Shown here: in pieces, positions 24,966 through 32,248 of the stretch | Layout: each line of letters begins with the position of its first letter | How positions within the stretch are numbered: the first letter of the stretch is position 1 | NCBI RefSeq assembly: GCF_011753055.1 | Contig: NZ_VWWJ01000007.1 | Span: 1-64,000, forward strand | Origin: Burkholderia sp. Ax-1719 | Lineage (GTDB): Bacteria; Pseudomonadota; Gammaproteobacteria; Burkholderiales; Burkholderiaceae | DNA: 64,000 nt | Reading direction: 5' to 3' | Program-made: the position numbers and the translations under genes | Notes under the pieces: model-generated | Told to the model about the DNA's origin: nothing | What the model saw: the letters and a program-made list of their open reading frames with translations, nothing else | The model's database searches: none

Positions 24966-26450
24966 ATGCCGAGACATTCGTTCGCCACGCAACTGTTCGC
25001 GCTCTGGATTCTGGTTGCCATGCTTTGCGGCCTGCTGGCTGCATCAGTGTGGCTGGCCTTGTCGTCTGCGCTCGGCGAGCGCGTCGAATCCGCAAGGCAG
25101 CAGGCTGCGGCGGCGTGCGTGGCAGTCGCGTCCCGCTACGATGCGTCGATGCAGCGCCCCGGCGAAGCCAACATCGACCTCATGCACGCCGTGCTTGATC
25201 TTGTCCTGATCCGCACCGATGGAATCGAAGGCGGCTTCTGGACTCAAGAGGCAGCATCGGACACGCCGAACGGCTTCCTCGCTTACGCTTTTCCTACCTA
25301 CGAAGGCAGCGGCGTCAAGCGCGACATCCCCGAAGCCGAAACCCCGCTCATTCTGCGCACGCTGCACAACGTGGCGGCGACCGGCCAGATGAAGGCCGAC
25401 GACGTATCGAGCGGAGCGGACGCCGTGATTGCCGTGGCCTGCCCGGTCCCACACCATACCGGCCTGATTGCCTGGACGCTGACTCGGGCGCGACCGCCGC
25501 TTGGTCCTTACGGCGAGAAAGCAGCGACGATCCTCGCAAGCATCCTCGTTTTCATTGTCGTGCTGACCTCTTTACTCGCGCTCGCCTTCCGGCGCTGGAA
25601 GCGTAACCTGACGCGCCTCGAACGCGCGCTCGCGGCCAACGGCGCATTCGAGCAAGGCAAGCAACTTGAACTGCTCGGTGAACGCGACCTGGACCCTATC
25701 GTCGAAGCGCTCAACCGCTATGTCGAGCGCGCCGAACGACTGAAGCGCGAAGCGAGCGAGATGGCGCTTCAACTCGCGCGCGCCGAACGCTTCAGCGTGC
25801 TCGGGAAAATGGCCGCGCAAATCGCCCATGAGATCCGCAACCCTGCGGGCGCGATGCGCCTGAAGGCCGAGAATGCGCTTGCGGGCGACGAAGCGCGCCG
25901 CGAAGCCGCGTTGAAGATCATCATCGAGCAGGTTGGCCGCATAGAATCGCAGCTGACGAGTCTGCTCGCGCTGACGCAGCCCATTGCGCTCGATCCGCGC
26001 GAAGTCGATTTAGGCGCGTGGCTGGACAAAATCATTGTCGTGCATGAATCCCGTGCGGAGGACCGCCAGATCGAACTGCGCATCGAGTTCGATACCGCCG
26101 CGACACCGCCCGTTTTCGATCCCGCGCAGATGGCGCGCGCGCTCGACAATCTCATCGTCAACGCGCTGTCGCATGCGCCTTCGGGCGGCTTCGTGAAGGT
26201 CGCGGCGCGGCACACGCAAGCGGACGGCGGCGAGCGCCTTCGCTTCGAAGTCAGAGACAACGGCCCAGGCGTGAAGGCGAGTGAAAGAAAAGGCATCTTC
26301 GAGCCGTTTGTCACCGGCCGCCCGGATGGCTCGGGCCTTGGCCTTGCTGTCGTGCGCGAGATCGCCGAAGCGCACGGCGGCCAGGCGTTCCTTGCCGACG
26401 ATCCGCATACCACGTGCTTTGTGATTGACCTGCCATGGCGACCATACTGA
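24966..26450 (+). CDS. NtrB/DctB-type membrane sensor histidine kinase
   Basis: 494 residues. Transmembrane helices at about 8-34 and 187-208 enclose a 150-residue periplasmic sensor with no recognised name. After a linker helix come HisKA with His288 (QIAHEIRNPAGAMRLKAENA) and a HATPase domain (NLIVNALSHAP, RDNGPGV, GSGLGLAVV). The H box is of the NtrB/DctB/ZraS kind that pairs with sigma-54 regulators. Its 3' end overlaps the regulator gene by 16 bases, confirming the pair. The ATG at 24966 was chosen because it puts the first membrane helix at the N-terminus and follows the predicted transcription start; an upstream in-frame start would precede it. Confidence 0.9.
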   Translation: MPRHSFATQLFALWILVAMLCGLLAASVWLALSSALGERVESARQQAAAACVAVASRYDASMQRPGEANIDLMHAVLDLVLIRTDGIEGGFWTQEAASDTPNGFLAYAFPTYEGSGVKRDIPEAETPLILRTLHNVAATGQMKADDVSSGADAVIAVACPVPHHTGLIAWTLTRARPPLGPYGEKAATILASILVFIVVLTSLLALAFRRWKRNLTRLERALAANGAFEQGKQLELLGERDLDPIVEALNRYVERAERLKREASEMALQLARAERFSVLGKMAAQIAHEIRNPAGAMRLKAENALAGDEARREAALKIIIEQVGRIESQLTSLLALTQPIALDPREVDLGAWLDKIIVVHESRAEDRQIELRIEFDTAATPPVFDPAQMARALDNLIVNALSHAPSGGFVKVAARHTQADGGERLRFEVRDNGPGVKASERKGIFEPFVTGRPDGSGLGLAVVREIAEAHGGQAFLADDPHTTCFVIDLPWRPY

Positions 26451-27805
26451 TCATCGACGACGACGACGCCTTCCGTGAAGGCCTCGCGGAAACCGTGCAG
26501 GATCTTGGCCATGACGCGCTGGAGGCGCGTTCCGGCGAAGAGGCATTTGCTTTGCTGCGCGAGCGCGCCACGCCGGATTGCATCTTTCTCGACTTCCGGT
26601 TGCCCGGCGCGGACGGTCTCGCTGTCCTGCAGACGCTGCGCGAGGCAACGCAATCACGCGCCGTTCCCGTCGTGATGCTGACCGCACACGCGACGAGCGA
26701 CAACACCATCGGCGCCATGCGCCTGGGCGCTTTTGAACACCTGACCAAACCCGTCGGACGCGACGAGATCATCGCCCTGCTCGAACGCATCCTGACCGTC
26801 CAGGCACGAGCGGCCGCCGCGAACACGTTCAGGGACGAGGTGAAAACGCATGAGCCGCGCCTGCTCGGCGTAAGCGAAACCATGCGCGACGTGCAAAAGC
26901 GCCTGGGCCGCGCGGCGGGGACCCACGCCACCGTGCTCATCACGGGTGAAACCGGCACCGGCAAGGAAGTCGCGGCTCAAGTGCTGCATCGCGCTTCGGC
27001 GCGCGCGAGCGGCCCCTTTGTTGCGGTGAACTGCGCGGCCGTGCCTGCTGATCTGCTGGAAAGCGAGCTATTTGGGCACGCCAGAGGCGCGTTTACGGGT
27101 GCCCACGGCGAGCGGCGCGGACGCATCGAAGAAGCGCACGGCGGCACGCTCTTTCTCGATGAGGTCGGCGACATGCCGCTCACCATGCAGGCCAAACTCC
27201 TGCGCGTGCTGCAGGAGCGCCAGATTACGCCGCTTGGGACCAACCGGGTCGTCGATGTAGACGTGCGCTTCGTCGCGGCAACCCATCGTGATCTCGCATC
27301 GATGGTGAATGCGGGGGACTTTCGCCAGGATCTGCTGTTTCGCCTCAACGTGATTCCGCTGCACATGCCGCCCTTGCGCGAACGTGTGGCCGATATCCTG
27401 CCGCTTGCCGAATACTTTCTCGCGACAACCTCTACCGATGCCGCGCGCAAACATCTCTCGGCGGACGCGCAGCGCCTTCTCGCCACGTTCAGCTGGCCAG
27501 GCAACGTCCGCGAACTTGCCAACGCGATCGAGCGCGCAGCCGCGCTCGCGCCGGGTTCGGTGCTGACGCGCGAAGACTTCGACTTCCTGAGCGCGGCGAT
27601 TGGCTGCAAGGATCATCCGATACCTGCCAGTCTCCTTGAGCTTCCCCTCGCGCAAGCCGTGGCCCGGCTGGAACGTGCGCTCATCGCCCATGCGCTTGCT
27701 GCGGCCGGAGACAATCGCGCAGAAGCCGCCCGCAGGCTCGGCATCAGCCGCCAGTCGCTCTACACGCGGATGGCGGCACTTGGCATGGGAGACTCATCTG
27801 CCTGA
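26435..27805 (+). CDS. NtrC-family sigma-54-dependent response regulator
   Basis: 456 residues in three parts: receiver (IIDDDD pocket, phospho-acceptor Asp53, Lys in TKP), AAA+ activator domain with Walker A GETGTGKE (171-178), the sigma-54 contact loop GAFTGA (218-223), Walker B LFLDEVGD (239-246) and arginine-finger region LLFRLNVIPL, and a Fis-type helix-turn-helix at the end (EAARRLGISRQSLYTRM). All residues needed for sigma-54 activation are present. Cognate kinase directly upstream. Likely targets are the flanking -24/-12 promoters at 24916 and 27906, each with GGACA/TGTCC repeats upstream. Confidence 0.95.
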   Translation: MATILIIDDDDAFREGLAETVQDLGHDALEARSGEEAFALLRERATPDCIFLDFRLPGADGLAVLQTLREATQSRAVPVVMLTAHATSDNTIGAMRLGAFEHLTKPVGRDEIIALLERILTVQARAAAANTFRDEVKTHEPRLLGVSETMRDVQKRLGRAAGTHATVLITGETGTGKEVAAQVLHRASARASGPFVAVNCAAVPADLLESELFGHARGAFTGAHGERRGRIEEAHGGTLFLDEVGDMPLTMQAKLLRVLQERQITPLGTNRVVDVDVRFVAATHRDLASMVNAGDFRQDLLFRLNVIPLHMPPLRERVADILPLAEYFLATTSTDAARKHLSADAQRLLATFSWPGNVRELANAIERAAALAPGSVLTREDFDFLSAAIGCKDHPIPASLLELPLAQAVARLERALIAHALAAAGDNRAEAARRLGISRQSLYTRMAALGMGDSSA

Positions 27806-27824
27806 GCGCATCGCTGTCACGAAT

Positions 27825-27870
27825 CCGGACACATCCTGTCCGGTTTCTGGACATGTCGCCGTCCGTCCAG
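27825..27870. promoter_or_regulatory. Two inverted repeats, candidate upstream activator sites for the NtrC-type regulator
   Basis: Site 1 is perfect: CCGGACA-N5-TGTCCGG (27825-27843). Site 2 is CTGGAC-N12-GTCCAG (27847-27870). Both carry GGAC/GTCC half-sites and centre about 98 and 74 bases before the predicted sigma-54 start at 27932, the usual place for NtrC-family enhancer sites. They begin 20 bases after the regulator gene. Confidence 0.65.
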
Positions 27871-27905
27871 AGCCATAGAGGCCCGGAATACCGACCGCGC
27901 AGATA

Positions 27906-27921
27906 TGGCATGGCCATTGCA
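27906..27921 (+). promoter_or_regulatory. Sigma-54 promoter of the repeat-protein/transporter operon
   Basis: TGGCATGGCCATTGCA differs from the TGGCAC-N5-TTGCA consensus at one base, with exact spacing. Predicted start 27932, 21 bases before the first ATG, leaving room for the GAAGGAG ribosome-binding site. It has the closest consensus match of the three in this locus. Confidence 0.75.
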
Positions 27922-27952
27922 GAACACTCCACGTCACGCGAAGGAGTGAATC

Positions 27953-28729
27953 ATGCAATCGACCCGCTACCCGGCGCACGCAGTCGTGCTGCGCCACACA
28001 GCCGCAACGTGTCTCGCGAGCCTGCTCCTGGCGAGCGCCGGATGCGCGGCGCAGCCTCAACCTGAAGCAACACCGGTTCCCCCGCCACCGCCCAGCGCAG
28101 CTATTGCGCGTCCGCCGGGCGCAGCGCCGCTTGCACCGCTTGCACCACTACCCGGCCTTGCCACCGGAAGCACCGCACAGGTCACTGTCGCGCGCTTCCT
28201 GATCAATCCGGATGGCGACGTCGACGGCTTTCTGACCCGCGAAGGTCTGCTGATCCGGTTTCCACCGCACATGGGCGCCCAGCTTGCCGCGACGGTTCGC
28301 AAGGGCGACGCGGTACAGGTGAGTGGCTGGCGAAACTCAGAGGCGAGCCTTGACGCCCAACGCATCACCGATACAAGAAGCGGCGAGCAACTCGTCGATC
28401 AACCGCCTGCACCTGATGCGGCTGCGCGCCCGATGCCGCGCGAACTGCGTGGCGCGGGCCTGTCCCCGATGGATGCACAGGGGCAGGTTGCGTATGTGAC
28501 CAGCGCGCCGCGCGGCGAGCCCGACGGCGTCATCCTCTCGGACGGCACGGTGATCAAGCTCACGCCTCCCATCGCCCAGCAGTACCCCGCACTGGTCAGA
28601 ACGGGCGCGACAGTCGCAGCCAGAGGTTACGGAACGCGCAACCAGTACGGCGCGGCCTTGCAGGCAACAGCATTCGGCTCGCCTGGCAACCTCTCCCCGC
28701 TCTACGACCGTCTTCCACCCGCGCCCTGA
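27953..28729 (+). CDS. Probable lipoprotein with two copies of a small beta-type repeat, function unknown
   Basis: 258 residues. A signal peptide ends LLLASAGC (Cys31, probable lipidation), followed by a Pro-rich linker (about 35-75). Two repeats follow, near 78-150 and 175-250: each has V-x-x-x-hydrophobic, a P-x-G-[DE]-x-D-G turn, a short hairpin (LLIRFPPH; TVIKLTPP), a helix and G-x-x-V-x-x-x-G. This looks like a small OB-type barrel but the family was not identified. The next gene encodes the same repeat twice without a signal. GAAGGAG precedes the ATG. First gene of the sigma-54 operon. Confidence 0.8.
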   Translation: MQSTRYPAHAVVLRHTAATCLASLLLASAGCAAQPQPEATPVPPPPPSAAIARPPGAAPLAPLAPLPGLATGSTAQVTVARFLINPDGDVDGFLTREGLLIRFPPHMGAQLAATVRKGDAVQVSGWRNSEASLDAQRITDTRSGEQLVDQPPAPDAAARPMPRELRGAGLSPMDAQGQVAYVTSAPRGEPDGVILSDGTVIKLTPPIAQQYPALVRTGATVAARGYGTRNQYGAALQATAFGSPGNLSPLYDRLPPAP

Positions 28730-28774
28730 GCGCGCCTTCTGACAAATCCCAGCCATTCACCAAGGAGAAACGCA

Positions 28775-29326
28775 ATGCATTGGATCGACCCTGAGAGCCT
28801 TCCTGAAATCCGCGGGAAAGTCGTGCGCTTCCTGTTGAACCCGCACGGCGAAATCGACGGCTTTGTGCTCGATTCGCAGCAGGTTCACTTTCCTCCCCAT
28901 CTCGCGAACAAGCTGGCTCGGCACGTGGCAACGGGCGAGGTCGTCCGGGTCCGCGGAGTGAAACCTCGCGGCGCCAACATGCTTGCCGCAGTGTCTCTCT
29001 CGACCCAAAGCGGCGTGTTGATTCTCGACGAAGGTCCGCACCATGACGGGCAGAGGCCTCCGAAGCCGCACATTGAGCGCAAACCCATGGAAGCATCCGG
29101 CAAAGTTGTGCTTTCCCTGTTCGGCCCGAAAGGCGAACTGCGCGGTGCCTTGCTCGACGATGGCACGTCGTTGCGCATGCCGCCGCACGCGGCCGCCGAA
29201 CTGGCCAGCTATCTGGCGCCCGGCGCGCATGTCCAGGCGTGGGGACGCGGCGTCAGGAACAGACATGGGCGCACGATCGAAGTCGACGAGATCGCTGAAC
29301 TCGTCGACGCGCCGTTGCCAGCCTGA
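28775..29326 (+). CDS. Cytoplasmic two-repeat protein, paralogue of the preceding lipoprotein, function unknown
   Basis: 183 residues with no signal peptide, built from two copies of the repeat seen in the upstream lipoprotein: GKVVRFLLNPHGEIDGFVL ... VHFPPHLANKL (about 14-85) and GKVVLSLFGPKGELRGALL ... LRMPPHAAAEL (about 105-170). The first copy resembles the first copy of the lipoprotein (FL-N-P-x-G-[DE]-[IV]-DGF), so a whole two-repeat unit was probably duplicated and one form exported. AAGGAG precedes the ATG, 45 bases after the lipoprotein stop. A nucleic-acid- or ligand-binding barrel is possible but unproven. Confidence 0.8.
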   Translation: MHWIDPESLPEIRGKVVRFLLNPHGEIDGFVLDSQQVHFPPHLANKLARHVATGEVVRVRGVKPRGANMLAAVSLSTQSGVLILDEGPHHDGQRPPKPHIERKPMEASGKVVLSLFGPKGELRGALLDDGTSLRMPPHAAAELASYLAPGAHVQAWGRGVRNRHGRTIEVDEIAELVDAPLPA

Positions 29327-29341
29327 CGCGGTGAGCGCCCC

Positions 29342-30574
29342 GTGAACCCGCACTATGCGCTGGAAGCGCTGAACTTCTTCATGGCCGATGTGCAGGCTGG
29401 CATCGGCCCGTTTCTCGGCGTGTTTTTGCAGGCGCAGGGCTGGCACCCGCAGGCAATCGGTACGGTCATGACGGTGGGCGGCATTGCCGGCATGCTCGCG
29501 ACATCGCCCGCTGGCGCGCTGATCGACGCGACGCATCACAAACGCGGCGTCATCGTCGTCGCCGGAGTGATGACAACGCTTGCAGCGCTCGCGCTCTGGA
29601 TATCGCACAGCTACTGGATGGTCGCTGCTTCGCAGATTTTTACCGCCGTGACTGGCGCGGCGCTGGGGCCCGCGGTCGCGGGCGTGACGCTTGGCATCGT
29701 GCGTGAAGCAGGCTTCGACCGGCAGTTCGGCCGCAACCAGGTGGCCAACCATGCGGGCAACGTCGTCGGCGCGGCGCTTTCGGGCTGGCTCGGATGGAAA
29801 TACGGATTCGGTGCGGTGTTCGTGCTTACCGGCGTTTTTGGCGTGATGACGGTCATCTCGACGCTGCTGATCCGTCGCAGCGCGATCGATCATGACAGTG
29901 CGCGCGGCTCAGGGCCGTCGTCGCCGACAGCGCATGAGCCAGCGAGCGGGTTTCGCGTGCTGTTGACCTGCCGCCCGTTGCTCCTGCTTGCCTTGTCGCT
30001 GGCGATATTCCATCTGGGCAATGCCGCAATGCTTCCGCTTTATGGGCTCGCCGTGGTCTCCGCCCATCAGGGAGACCCGAACGCCTTCACCGCCGCGACG
30101 ATCGTCATCGCGCAACTCGTCATGCTGATTGCCGCATGTTTCGCGAACCGCCTGATTCAACGCATCGGCTACTGGGGCGTCATCCTGATCACCTTTCTCG
30201 CGCTGCCCGTGCGCGGAGTCGTCGCGGCGATGTTTATCGCTGCATGGGGCGTGTGGCCGGTTCAGGCGCTTGACGGAATTGGCGCGGGCCTGCAAAGCGT
30301 CGCGGTGCCGGCATTGGTCGTGCGATTGCTGCAGGGTACGGGGCGCGTCAACGTTGGCCAGGGCGTCGTCATGACCCTGCAAGCGATGGGCGCGGCGCTT
30401 AGCCCTGCACTCGGCGGCATGCTGGCCCAGCATTTTGGCTACGCAACCGCCTTTCTTGCGCTGGGCGCCGTATCGACCGGTTCGCTCGCGCTCTGGATTT
30501 TCTGTGGTTCGACGCTCAAGAAAGCCTGCGGCAGTCACTGCGACAACACGAACGATACGCCTCTGACAACATGA
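29342..30574 (+). CDS. MFS transporter in the sigma-54 operon
   Basis: 410 residues with about 12 helices. It starts with GTG after GGTGAG, 15 bases from the previous stop. The opening EALNFFMADVQAGIGPFLGV and the loop GALIDATHHKRG place it in an MFS subgroup of unknown substrate; exporters of small toxic molecules are common here. Its last codons overlap the next gene by four bases (ATGA). Cysteines cluster at the C-terminus (CGSTLKKACGSHC), which may bind metal or be incidental. Confidence 0.85.
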   Translation: MNPHYALEALNFFMADVQAGIGPFLGVFLQAQGWHPQAIGTVMTVGGIAGMLATSPAGALIDATHHKRGVIVVAGVMTTLAALALWISHSYWMVAASQIFTAVTGAALGPAVAGVTLGIVREAGFDRQFGRNQVANHAGNVVGAALSGWLGWKYGFGAVFVLTGVFGVMTVISTLLIRRSAIDHDSARGSGPSSPTAHEPASGFRVLLTCRPLLLLALSLAIFHLGNAAMLPLYGLAVVSAHQGDPNAFTAATIVIAQLVMLIAACFANRLIQRIGYWGVILITFLALPVRGVVAAMFIAAWGVWPVQALDGIGAGLQSVAVPALVVRLLQGTGRVNVGQGVVMTLQAMGAALSPALGGMLAQHFGYATAFLALGAVSTGSLALWIFCGSTLKKACGSHCDNTNDTPLTT

Positions 30575-31818
30575 ATCCTGTTCTGCTCTCCTGGAGCATT
30601 GCCTTCGCCGCCACTGCCGGCGTCATCCTGCGCCCATTTCGCTGGCCCGAAGCGATCTGGGCAGTCGCCGGCGCGCTGACACTCGTCATGCTCGGACTGC
30701 TTCCTGCCAGCCTCGCGTGGCAGGCAATTGGCAAGGGCGCGGACGTCTACCTTTTCCTGATCGGCATGATGCTGCTTTCGGAACTCGGTCGTCGCGAAGG
30801 GCTGTTCGACTGGATCGCGGTGCTCGCCGTCAACCATGCGCGCGGTTCACCCCGGCGGCTGTTTTTTCTGGTGTACGTGGTGGGCGTCGTGGTGACGACT
30901 TTCCTGTCGAACGATGCGGCGGCTGTCGTCCTCACCCCGGCGGTGTTCGCCGCTGCGAAAAAAGCCCAGACGAAACCGTTACCGCTGTTGTATGTGTGCG
31001 CATTCATCGCCAACGCGGCGAGCTTCGTGCTGCCGATCTCGAATCCCGCCAACCTGGTGCTCTACGCGAATCACACACCAGCCCTGAGTCTGTGGATCAG
31101 CCGGTTTGCGCTGCCTTCCGTGCTGTCGATCGCCGCAACGTTTGTCGCGCTGCGCTGGACACAGCGCGACGACCTCAAAGGGAAGTGTGCGCGTGGCCGG
31201 ACAGTGGAGAGACTGAGCACGAATGGCAAGATAACGCTGGCAGGCATCGGTGTGACGGCGGTCACCCTGCTCGTCGTATCGGCTCTGGACCTGCAACTGG
31301 GATTGCCCACCGCCATTCTTGGCACGGTTACCGCTGCGGTGACCCTGATCCGCGAGCGTCAATCTCCCGTCGAACTCGTGAGAGCAATCTCCTGGAGCGT
31401 GCTTCCGCTTGTCGCTGGCCTGTTTGTGCTGGTCGAGATGCTGGATCATACGGGCGTGATTGGCGGGCTCTCGCATCTGCTTGCGCTGGCGACCCGGCAG
31501 AACGCACCGGCGACGGCGGCGGTGTCGGGCCTGGCTGTGGCGCTAGGGAGCAACGCGATCAACAACCTGCCTGCCGGACTCATTGCAAGCGCGAGCGCCT
31601 TTCAGGCGCACAGTCCGGAGCGCGTCATTGACGCCCTGCTGATTGGCGTCGATCTGGGTCCCAATTTCTCGATCACCGGCTCGCTCGCCACCATCCTCTG
31701 GCTCACCGCAGTTCGCCGCGAAGGCGAGGAAGTCAGTTTCATGCAGTTTTTCAGGATCGGCTTTATCGTCATGCTGCCGGCGCTCACGCTGGCGCTGTGG
31801 GCAAGGCTCATTGCCTGA
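30571..31818 (+). CDS. ArsB/NhaD-like ion-transporter-superfamily permease
   Basis: 415 residues with 10-12 membrane helices and the two half-repeats of the ArsB/CitM group: LSNDAAAVVLTPAVFAAAKK in the first half and LGSNAINNLPAGLIASASAF in the second, which line the ion path in this superfamily. VLPISNPANLVLY is a further ArsB-like signature. An arsenite or related anion exporter is possible, but no arsR, arsC or arsA gene is near, so the substrate is open. Translationally coupled to the MFS gene. Last gene of the sigma-54 operon. Confidence 0.87.
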   Translation: MNPVLLSWSIAFAATAGVILRPFRWPEAIWAVAGALTLVMLGLLPASLAWQAIGKGADVYLFLIGMMLLSELGRREGLFDWIAVLAVNHARGSPRRLFFLVYVVGVVVTTFLSNDAAAVVLTPAVFAAAKKAQTKPLPLLYVCAFIANAASFVLPISNPANLVLYANHTPALSLWISRFALPSVLSIAATFVALRWTQRDDLKGKCARGRTVERLSTNGKITLAGIGVTAVTLLVVSALDLQLGLPTAILGTVTAAVTLIRERQSPVELVRAISWSVLPLVAGLFVLVEMLDHTGVIGGLSHLLALATRQNAPATAAVSGLAVALGSNAINNLPAGLIASASAFQAHSPERVIDALLIGVDLGPNFSITGSLATILWLTAVRREGEEVSFMQFFRIGFIVMLPALTLALWARLIA

Positions 31819-31882
31819 GCCTGAAGTGCATGGCAGGACTAGAATCGCAAGCCATACCCATCACCGAAGGTATTGCCCAACC

Positions 31883-32188
31883 ATGATCACCTGCACGCTG
31901 CGCTACGTCATCGACCCTTATCGTCTTGCCGAATTCGAAGCCTACGCAAAGAGGTGGATTCCGCTCGTCGAGCGCTTCGGCGGCCAGCATCATGGCTATT
32001 TTCTGCCCAGCGAAGGCGCGAACAATATCGCGCTCGCCCTGTTTTCGTTCCCGAGCCTGGCCGCCTACGAAACCTACCGCGAGCAATCCCGGCATGACGC
32101 CGACTGCCAGGCTGCCTTCCGTTACGCGGACGAGACCCGCTGTATCGTGAGTTATGAACGCAGTTTCATGCGCCCCGTATTCGGGTAG
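31883..32188 (+). CDS. NIPSNAP-family protein
   Basis: 101 residues forming one ferredoxin-like alpha/beta barrel of the NIPSNAP/dimeric-barrel type: TLRYVIDPYRLAEFEAYAKR at the N-terminus, then GGQHHGYFLPSEG and the closing beta strand. Such proteins dimerise and their bacterial role is unclear. It lies 64 bases after the permease gene and could be read through from the sigma-54 operon, or have its own promoter. GAAGG is 16 bases upstream of the ATG, too distant to be decisive. Confidence 0.85.
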   Translation: MITCTLRYVIDPYRLAEFEAYAKRWIPLVERFGGQHHGYFLPSEGANNIALALFSFPSLAAYETYREQSRHDADCQAAFRYADETRCIVSYERSFMRPVFG

Positions 32189-32198
32189 GATGCGCATA

Positions 32199-32223
32199 GC
32201 GCGCCGCACGGACCGCGGCGCGC
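32199..32223. repeat. Stem-loop between the NIPSNAP and diguanylate cyclase genes
   Basis: Perfect 9-bp stem GCGCGCCGC / GCGGCGCGC with a 7-base loop, 11 bases after the NIPSNAP stop. No T-run follows, so it is terminator-like at best. Confidence 0.5.
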
Positions 32224-32248
32224 CTCAACTCCTCACCTTGCACCCGAC

